DNA of 13,385 bases from positions 1-13,385 of the forward strand of contig CAMBGL010000024.1 in the NCBI GenBank assembly GCA_945866155.1, given 5' to 3'. Both the position numbers and the translations under genes were made by a program. Below are positions 8,067 to 13,385 of this stretch, piece after piece. The notes below the pieces were generated by a model. It saw only the letters and a program-made list of their open reading frames with translations. It was not told where the DNA came from and searched no databases. Source of the stretch: Bifidobacterium breve. GTDB taxonomy: Bacteria > Actinomycetota > Actinomycetes > Nanopelagicales > Nanopelagicaceae. The stretch's first letter is position 1, and each line of letters opens with the position of its first letter.

Positions 8067-9806
8067 ATGATGAGAACTCATGGCGCAGGAACGCTTCGCA
8101 AAAGTGATGCCGGAAAAGTAGTAACACTTGCAGGCTGGGTATCTCGTCGTCGCGATCATGGCGGCGTTGCATTTATAGATTTTCGCGATGCCACAGGGTG
8201 GGTTCAAGTCGTCATTCGTGATGAAGTAATGGCTGGTTCACTTCGCGCTGAGTGGTGCTTACAGATTACGGGCGAAGTTGTTGCACGACCATCTGGAAAT
8301 GAAAATGCTGGTGTTGATACTGGCGATATCGAAGTGATGGGGGATTCGATTGTTGTACTGAGTGAATCTGCGCCTCTTCCTTTCCCAATTGATAGTGGCG
8401 ATGATGGCGATATCAATGAAGAAGTTCGTTTGAAATATCGCTACCTAGATTTACGCCGCGAAAAACCTGCAGCAAACCTGCGCCTTCGATCCAAAGTCAC
8501 ATCGACTATTCGGACCGTTATGGATTCTGAAGAATTTTTAGAGATTGAAACACCATACCTCACGCGCTCCACACCGGAAGGTGCGCGCGATTTCTTGGTT
8601 CCAGTGCGTCTACAGCCTGGCAGTTGGTATGCCCTTCCTCAATCACCACAACTATTCAAACAGCTTCTCATGGTTGCTGGAATGGAAAAGTATTACCAAA
8701 TAGCGCGTTGTTTCCGAGATGAAGATTTTCGAGCAGATCGTCAGCCAGAATTTACGCAACTAGATATTGAAATGTCATTCATTGATCAAGAAGACATTCT
8801 TGCTGTGGCCGAAAAGATTGTTGCCAAAATTTGGAAGGAAGTTGCTAACTACGAGATCCCTCTTCCTCTTATGCGTATGACGTATGCGGATGCGATGAGT
8901 AATTATGGATCAGATAAACCTGATTTACGTTTCGGACTCAAACTCCAAGAACTTACATCCTTCTTCGCACAAACGCCTTTTAGAGTTTTCCAGGCGCCAT
9001 ATGTTGGTGCAGTCATCATGCCCGGAGGAGCAAACTCTGCGCGTCGTGAACTCGATGCATGGCAAGACTGGGCAAAGGCACGTGGAGCAAAGGGACTTGC
9101 ATACATTTTGGTTGGCGATGATGGAACTTTAGGCGGCCCAGTTGCAAAGAATTTATCCGAAGAAGAGCAGGGTTCAATCGTCGCAACTGTTGGTGCAAAA
9201 CCAGGAGATGCAATTTTTTTCGCAGCAGGGGAGCGAACAGCATCACTCAATCTTTTAGGCGCAGTTCGTTTGGAAATTGGAAAACGTTGTGACCTTATTC
9301 CAGCGGGCAAGTGGGAATTTCTTTGGGTTGTCGATGCGCCCATGTTTGAGCCAACAGATAACGGTGGGTGGACAGCAGTGCATCATCCATTTACTGGACC
9401 AAAGCCAGAGTTTGCTGCCACTTTTGCAAAAGATCCTTCGAGCGCACTTGCCTATGCATATGACATTGTCTTGAATGGAACAGAATTAGGTGGCGGCTCC
9501 ATTCGTATACACGATCGCCAAATTCAAAAAGATGTTTTCTCAGTCATTGGTCTCAGTGATGAAGAGGCAGCTAGCAAATTTGGATTCTTACTTGAAGCAT
9601 TCAACTATGGGCCACCGCCACATGGAGGAATTGCACTTGGTCTCGACCGAGTCTGCGCTCTTCTTTCGGGCTCTGATTCAATCCGAGAGGTCATCGCCTT
9701 CCCAAAGACAGCAAGTGGGGGAGATCCGCTCACGGGAGCACCAACGCCAATTACACCTGCTCAACGGAGAGAGAGCGGTATAGATGGCGCTCCGAAGGGA
9801 AGTTAG
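8067..9806 (+). CDS. aspS: Aspartyl-tRNA synthetase, probably non-discriminating
   Basis: This 579-residue class IIb bacterial-type AspRS closely follows the M. tuberculosis enzyme along its length. The OB-fold anticodon-binding domain is about 1-105 with GWVSRRRDHGG. The catalytic core contains RYLDLRR (125-131), FLVPVRLQPG and motif 2 around YYQIARCFRDEDFRADRQPEF (209-229). A GAD insertion domain lies at about 290-420, and motif 3 GGIALGLDRV is near the C-terminus. H31 and the G82 region match the signature of AspRS enzymes that also charge tRNA-Asn. Discriminating E. coli AspRS has Leu and Lys at the equivalent places. Two adjacent ATGs (8067 and 8070) are possible starts. Neither has a good Shine-Dalgarno, so translation may depend on ribosomes finishing hisS 20 bp upstream. 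Confidence 0.97.
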   Translation: MMRTHGAGTLRKSDAGKVVTLAGWVSRRRDHGGVAFIDFRDATGWVQVVIRDEVMAGSLRAEWCLQITGEVVARPSGNENAGVDTGDIEVMGDSIVVLSESAPLPFPIDSGDDGDINEEVRLKYRYLDLRREKPAANLRLRSKVTSTIRTVMDSEEFLEIETPYLTRSTPEGARDFLVPVRLQPGSWYALPQSPQLFKQLLMVAGMEKYYQIARCFRDEDFRADRQPEFTQLDIEMSFIDQEDILAVAEKIVAKIWKEVANYEIPLPLMRMTYADAMSNYGSDKPDLRFGLKLQELTSFFAQTPFRVFQAPYVGAVIMPGGANSARRELDAWQDWAKARGAKGLAYILVGDDGTLGGPVAKNLSEEEQGSIVATVGAKPGDAIFFAAGERTASLNLLGAVRLEIGKRCDLIPAGKWEFLWVVDAPMFEPTDNGGWTAVHHPFTGPKPEFAATFAKDPSSALAYAYDIVLNGTELGGGSIRIHDRQIQKDVFSVIGLSDEEAASKFGFLLEAFNYGPPPHGGIALGLDRVCALLSGSDSIREVIAFPKTASGGDPLTGAPTPITPAQRRESGIDGAPKGS

Positions 9807-9819
9807 AGAGAATTCTTGA

Positions 9820-10461
9820 GTGAAAAAGCCTCTTGGATTCGTTCTTGCTTCACTTCTTGTGTTGACTGGTTGCGGCGCTCAGTCACAAATTTATGCTGCA
9901 TCTAAATCAGAAGGTGTTTTCTTTACTGTTCCAAAGAGTTGGCATGTGACTAGTACAGCAGCGTTGAATAAATTTGAAGCAAAAAATGCAGTCGATTTAG
10001 CTGTAGAGCGCCAGACGCTTGTAACGTGGCAAGTGGCATACTCGATTCAACCAAAAGTAAAACCATCTCAGATTTTTGAAATTGACGCGCCCAAGCAGCC
10101 TGTTGCCCTTGCACGCGTTCGTAATTTATCGGCTGATGAGAAAAATGCAGTGTCCCTGAACATTTTGCGAGATGCCATCGTTCCTCTTTCGCAATGGGTA
10201 AGTACGCCGACTGCAGATACACCACTTTTTGAAATCTATGATGATTATGAAGTAGTTGAAAAAGGCGCACGAGGGGTGCGCACAATCTTCACATTTACAC
10301 ATAAGGGAGTGGCTCAAACCATCGACCAGACTGCGATGATTTCACCCGATAACTCAAAGGTCTATCTATTTATAATTCGCTGCACTAATAGTTGCTATAA
10401 GAAGAATGAAAAACTCATGACCGAGATTTCAAATTCATTTACAGTAAGGGGAGCCAGATGA
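9820..10461 (+). CDS. Small lipoprotein, PsbP/Mog1-like fold suspected
   Basis: I do not recognise a named family. The 213-residue product starts with a lipoprotein signal peptide: MKK, a hydrophobic stretch, and lipobox LTGC with C18 as the lipidated residue. It should be anchored to the outer face of the membrane after cleavage. The mature part has a VFFTVPKSWHVTS start and ends in strand-helix with ISNSFTV, a pattern seen in PsbP/Mog1/LpqN-like alpha/beta proteins; this fold call is tentative. A Cys pair C188-x3-C192 could form a disulfide. The GTG start has AGAGAG 9 nt upstream and lies 13 bp after aspS. Its stop overlaps the start of the next gene (ATGA), so it is translationally coupled to the FtsH-like protease and probably works with it. 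Confidence 0.85.
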   Translation: MKKPLGFVLASLLVLTGCGAQSQIYAASKSEGVFFTVPKSWHVTSTAALNKFEAKNAVDLAVERQTLVTWQVAYSIQPKVKPSQIFEIDAPKQPVALARVRNLSADEKNAVSLNILRDAIVPLSQWVSTPTADTPLFEIYDDYEVVEKGARGVRTIFTFTHKGVAQTIDQTAMISPDNSKVYLFIIRCTNSCYKKNEKLMTEISNSFTVRGAR

Positions 10462-12716
10462 GCCAACTAGAGAATCGACCTAGTAGAGCGCGCGATACCG
10501 ATCGAAAGACTCGTATTCATCTCTCTTTCTACGATAGAACTAAGTTTTTCCTCCTCTTTGGTATCACATTCCTTGTTCTTGTCTGGTCGAACTTGGCAGA
10601 AAATCCAATATTGAGTTTTTCAGATGGTGTGAAAGATGTTGCATCTAGTAAAAGTTGGTTACTTGGATTAGTTGTAATTGAAGTATTGCGACAGATTCAT
10701 TTTGGATTAGCTGAAATTCTTGCTCCCTACCATGGTTTTTGGCAGCGCTATTTCTCTTTCGTAGACAAATTGCTGCATCGCCTCAGTGATTGGACGAGAT
10801 TTAGATTGTCTCGTGTTATCAAGTGGCTCTTAGTGATATTTCTACTATCTGTAGTTTTAGGTGCTATCTATCAAGAGACCCCTATCCGTGCGCTCTTTCT
10901 TGCTCCCAAGGCATTCTTTAGTGCGCTCCCAATTCTTGGCCAATTGATGTTTGCCGTCTTTTTCGTCATTATTCAATTCGCGGCAATTTTCTGGTTCCTC
11001 AGTAGAGGCGGAGTTGAAACATATTTCCCTGACGATATTCGCACACGCTTTAGTGATGTGTGGGGTCAAGACCATGTGCTCAATCGCATCCGTGAGAATT
11101 TGCTCTTTCTAGAGACTCCTGAAGAGATTGAAAAACATGGTGGCTATGTTCCTGGTGGAATTCTTTTGTGGGGTCCTCCAGGAACTGGTAAAACTTTGAT
11201 GGCAGAGTCAATGGCGGGTGAGACTGGTAAGCCATTCGTTTTTGTTGATCCTGGTGCATTTACAAATATGTTCATGGGCGTTGGAATATTGAAAGTGAAA
11301 TCACTTTTTAGAAAGTTGCGAAAACTAGCTTTGAGATATGGCGGCGTAGTTGTCTTTATCGATGAAGCAGATTCATTGGGTAATCGTGGAATTGTTTCAT
11401 CAGGTGGACCGCAACGTTTCACGGGTGCATCGACACCTGGAATTTTTGGTGACTCTTGTCATGGTGGTGCTTATCTCTCACCATCTGCGGCATCTGCTTT
11501 AGTTCATGAAAAATTTATTATGGGTGGGGCAGCAGGAGGTGGTGGCGGTTCAGGAACATTGCAAGCACTGCTTACTGAATTATCTGGATTGAAGAAGCCA
11601 CGTGGTTTTTTCAATCGTATCGTTCGACGAACTTTAGGAATGCGCCCTAAGAGTCCACCCAAGTACCGCATTCTGGTTGTGATGGCAACTAATATGCCAG
11701 AGGCACTTGATGAAGCGCTCTTACGTCCTGGTCGCATCGATCGCATGTATCGCGTCGGCTATCCAAGTAAGGCGGGACGTGTTCGTACATATGAAGGATA
11801 TTTGGCGAAAGTTTCTCATTCACTTAGTGCTGAAGAGATTGATAAATTGGCGACAATTACTCCCTATGCCACTGGTGCAACTATCAAAGACACAATCAAT
11901 GAAGCGCTTATTTTTGCAATTCGCAATGGCCGCACATCCATTGAATGGGGCGATGTTGTCAAAGCTAAACAGCAAAAAGAACTAGGCCCTTCAGAAGATG
12001 TTGAATATATTGAACGAGAGCGTCACGCAGTTGCGGTTCATGAGGCTTGCCATGCGGTGATGGCCCATAGAATCCGCCAACACATGTCGATCGACCTAGC
12101 AACGATTGAAAAGGGTTCTGATTACTTGGGAATGGTTGCAAGCATTCCGCCTGATGATCAATTTACAAGATGGCGCACAGAGTATGAGTCAGATATTTTA
12201 GTATCACTTGCTTCCCTAGCCGGAGAGCGCATGTTTTTTGATGGTGATAATTCTTCCGGTGTATCGGGAGATTTAGAGAGCGCAACAACTATTGCATCTC
12301 TTATGGAAGGCCATTGGGGAATGGGTTCAACCATTTCTTCACATGCGAGTAATCGACGCTTCGAAGTTGGAGCACCTGGTGGTGGCAAGGGCAAAGATGA
12401 CACCGCTAAGCAGATACGTCTTGCACTCAGTGATCGAATCGAAGATAACCTCACAAGTTTACTTGCCAAAGCAGAAGAAATTTTGATTGTAAATCGAATC
12501 CAAGTTCTCGCACTGGCTCACGCACTCGAAACTCATAAGACAATGAGCGGCGAAGATGTAGCGGCGGTAATCGATGGCCACCAAGGTTCATTAGTAGATG
12601 GTCGCCCGTATATGGAGATTGATTTACAGGAAAAAATTGAGCAGTATCACGTTGCATCCTTAGTCGCCCATCGCGAACATCGAACCCCTGACGTAGCCCT
12701 ACCGATAATCGCCTAG
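10458..12716 (+). CDS. FtsH-like membrane AAA+ zinc protease with four TM segments and two insertions
   Basis: This protein is likely an ATP-dependent membrane protease related to FtsH (AAA plus peptidase M41) but not the canonical one. Four hydrophobic segments at about 30-46, 66-86, 121-139 and 158-181 leave only short external loops; the basic stretch 95-122 should face the cytoplasm. The AAA domain has Walker A GPPGTGKT (239-246), pore loop MFMG (271-274), Walker B VVVFIDEAD (297-305) and the second region of homology with ALLRPGRIDR. Relative to FtsH it has about 40 extra residues after Walker B (310-366, ending Gly-rich) and about 20 before sensor 1 (379-403). The peptidase has HEACH (528-532, usually HEAGH) and D605 in SGVSGDLESAT as likely third zinc ligand, so it appears active. 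The start is set by AAGGGGAG and the 4-bp ATGA overlap with the lipoprotein gene. Confidence 0.9.
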   Translation: MSQLENRPSRARDTDRKTRIHLSFYDRTKFFLLFGITFLVLVWSNLAENPILSFSDGVKDVASSKSWLLGLVVIEVLRQIHFGLAEILAPYHGFWQRYFSFVDKLLHRLSDWTRFRLSRVIKWLLVIFLLSVVLGAIYQETPIRALFLAPKAFFSALPILGQLMFAVFFVIIQFAAIFWFLSRGGVETYFPDDIRTRFSDVWGQDHVLNRIRENLLFLETPEEIEKHGGYVPGGILLWGPPGTGKTLMAESMAGETGKPFVFVDPGAFTNMFMGVGILKVKSLFRKLRKLALRYGGVVVFIDEADSLGNRGIVSSGGPQRFTGASTPGIFGDSCHGGAYLSPSAASALVHEKFIMGGAAGGGGGSGTLQALLTELSGLKKPRGFFNRIVRRTLGMRPKSPPKYRILVVMATNMPEALDEALLRPGRIDRMYRVGYPSKAGRVRTYEGYLAKVSHSLSAEEIDKLATITPYATGATIKDTINEALIFAIRNGRTSIEWGDVVKAKQQKELGPSEDVEYIERERHAVAVHEACHAVMAHRIRQHMSIDLATIEKGSDYLGMVASIPPDDQFTRWRTEYESDILVSLASLAGERMFFDGDNSSGVSGDLESATTIASLMEGHWGMGSTISSHASNRRFEVGAPGGGKGKDDTAKQIRLALSDRIEDNLTSLLAKAEEILIVNRIQVLALAHALETHKTMSGEDVAAVIDGHQGSLVDGRPYMEIDLQEKIEQYHVASLVAHREHRTPDVALPIIA

Positions 12717-12773
12717 TTCACGCCTGATGTCAGGTAGGCTGGTGCTATATCGCGTACTTAGAGGGGGTTGATT
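12717..12773 (+). promoter_or_regulatory. Gap between protease and DUF948 genes, possible promoter of DUF948-alaS
   Basis: The 57-bp gap contains TGCTATAT (12743-12750), which resembles an extended -10 box, but there is no clear -35 at normal spacing. A palindrome CCTGA-TG-TCAGG (12723-12734) sits where a -35 region or operator would be. The Shine-Dalgarno GAGGGGG (12761-12767) lies 6 nt before the ATG at 12774. This is plausibly a new transcription start for DUF948-alaS, though read-through from upstream is also possible. Confidence 0.35.
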
Positions 12774-13139
12774 ATGGGTCCAGGTGGAATTGCAACCATT
12801 ATTGCGTCTTGCTCACTACTCGTAATTGCGACAGCCGTTGCCTATGCAGTTATCCGTGTAGCTCGCTTCATTGATGAGGCAAAGGTCTCGCTCAAAATTA
12901 TGACTGATGAAACTGCACCCTTGATAGAAGAGGTTCACACGACAGTTACATTGGTAAATGGACCACTTCATAGTTTGAATCGCATTACAAAGAATATTGA
13001 AGATATTTCGACAAAGGTTTCTGATACAACATCGAGTTTTATAGATAAAGGTGGACCAGCGCTCAAAGTTGCTGGGGCGCTACTTGGAGCGTCACAGATG
13101 AAAAAAGGTCGTTCAAAAAAGAAGAAGAAGGCTGAGTGA
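12774..13139 (+). CDS. DUF948 single-pass membrane protein
   Basis: This is a 121-residue protein of the DUF948 type, commonly found just before alaS in actinobacteria. It has an N-terminal membrane helix at about residues 6-28 and a cytoplasmic, amphipathic helical region (30-90) with Thr/Ser/Val heptad-like spacing, as in methyl-accepting or coiled-coil proteins. It ends in a strongly basic tail (MKKGRSKKKKKAE). No catalytic residues are visible and no function is known to me. I chose the ATG at 12774 over the in-frame TTG at 12768 because GAGGGGG ends at 12767, giving 6 nt spacing to the ATG and none to the TTG. The stop is 9 bp before the alaS start. Confidence 0.85.
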   Translation: MGPGGIATIIASCSLLVIATAVAYAVIRVARFIDEAKVSLKIMTDETAPLIEEVHTTVTLVNGPLHSLNRITKNIEDISTKVSDTTSSFIDKGGPALKVAGALLGASQMKKGRSKKKKKAE

Positions 13140-13148
13140 TACGAAGCT

Positions 13149-13385
13149 GTGGAATCCGCCGAGATCCGTTCGCGCTGGCTGCGCTTTTTTGAAAATGGCA
13201 ACAGTCAAGGCCTAACTCATACTGTTGTTCCTTCGGCATCCCTGATAGCCGATGATCCAAATTTGCTCTTAGTAAATGCAGGAATGGTTCCCTTCAAGCC
13301 CTATTTTCTAGGTGAAGTCACTCCGCCATATAAGCGCGCAACATCTGTTCAAAAGTGTGTGCGAACACTAGATATTGATGAGGTT
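13149..13385 (+). CDS. alaS: Alanyl-tRNA synthetase, N-terminal part (3' end outside window)
   Basis: AlaRS charges tRNA-Ala with alanine. The 79 visible codons begin VESAEIRSRWLRFFE, with the initiating GTG read as Met. They continue through HTVVPSASL, LLLVNAGMVPFKPYFLGE and PPYKRATSVQKCVRTLDIDEV, the unmistakable start of the class II AlaRS catalytic domain including motif 1. An in-frame TGA at 13137, which is also the DUF948 stop, limits the start to the GTG at 13149, which matches the usual AlaRS N-terminus. The Shine-Dalgarno is poor, so translation probably depends on coupling to DUF948. The rest of the gene lies beyond the window. Confidence 0.95.
   Translation, partial: MESAEIRSRWLRFFENGNSQGLTHTVVPSASLIADDPNLLLVNAGMVPFKPYFLGEVTPPYKRATSVQKCVRTLDIDEV

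Noticed and set aside
7848..8207. 119-codon minus-strand open frame across the hisS-aspS junction
   Set aside because: It covers conserved C-terminal HisRS and N-terminal AspRS sequence in antisense and shows no domain of its own.
8903..9343. 146-codon open frame on the minus strand inside aspS
   Set aside because: It lies antisense to a strongly conserved AspRS region, has a low-complexity composition and no recognisable domain, so it is a shadow of the real gene.
9950..10285. 111-codon minus-strand open frame within the lipoprotein gene
   Set aside because: No ribosome binding site or recognisable motif; the plus-strand frame has a signal peptide, lipobox and coupling to its neighbour.
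11519..11555. Glycine-codon repeat as a microsatellite or recent expansion
   Set aside because: The stretch is short and uses mixed GGT/GGA/GGC codons, so it is better read as a flexible protein loop than a DNA repeat.
10458..12716. Protease-dead FtsH-like pseudoenzyme
   Set aside because: Walker A, Walker B, the arginine-finger region, HExxH and the distal Asp are all intact, so inactivity is not supported despite the Gly-to-Cys change.
12768..12773. TTG start for the DUF948 protein
   Set aside because: The GAGGGGG ribosome binding site ends immediately before the TTG, leaving no spacing; the ATG at 12774 has ideal spacing.

Overview
This window looks like a chromosomal segment of a low-GC, gene-dense actinobacterium. 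The likeliest source is a genome-streamlined freshwater planktonic lineage such as the acI/Nanopelagicales group. I infer this from three things. The gene order secD-secF-rel ... MBL-hisS-aspS ... alaS is a well-known actinobacterial neighbourhood (Mycobacterium tuberculosis keeps the same backbone). The proteins have actinobacterial sequence style, but base composition is only in the mid-40s % GC by eye. The intergenic gaps are mostly 0-60 bp. No rRNA, tRNA, CRISPR, insertion sequence or phage gene was seen.

Layout: secD (5' cut by the window) and secF lie 2 bp apart and encode the SecDF protein-export motor. They are followed after 13 bp by a bifunctional (p)ppGpp synthetase/hydrolase gene (rel). 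Rel converges, with only 3 bp between the stop codons, on a minus-strand gene for a DUF349 triple-repeat protein. A 189-bp divergent intergenic region then separates DUF349 from a plus-strand cluster: a glyoxalase-II-like metallo-beta-lactamase-fold hydrolase, hisS, aspS, a small lipoprotein, and a large membrane AAA+ protease related to FtsH. Gaps in this cluster are 0, 20, 13 and -4 bp, so it is probably one transcription unit. After a 57-bp gap that may hold a promoter come a DUF948 membrane protein gene and the start of alaS, which is cut by the window end.

Most of the window is housekeeping: protein export, stringent response and three aminoacyl-tRNA synthetases. The part least explained by known systems is the lipoprotein plus FtsH-like pair at 9820-12716. 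The start and stop codons of the two genes overlap (ATGA). The protease has four predicted membrane segments with only short external loops, where FtsH has two segments and an external domain. It also carries a glycine-rich insertion after Walker B and a second insertion before sensor 1, yet keeps the ATPase and zinc-protease residues. I propose that the lipoprotein is an external partner of this protease; this is inference from the coupling and topology only. AspRS carries the His/Gly signature associated with non-discriminating enzymes, which predicts that tRNA-Asn is charged indirectly in this organism.
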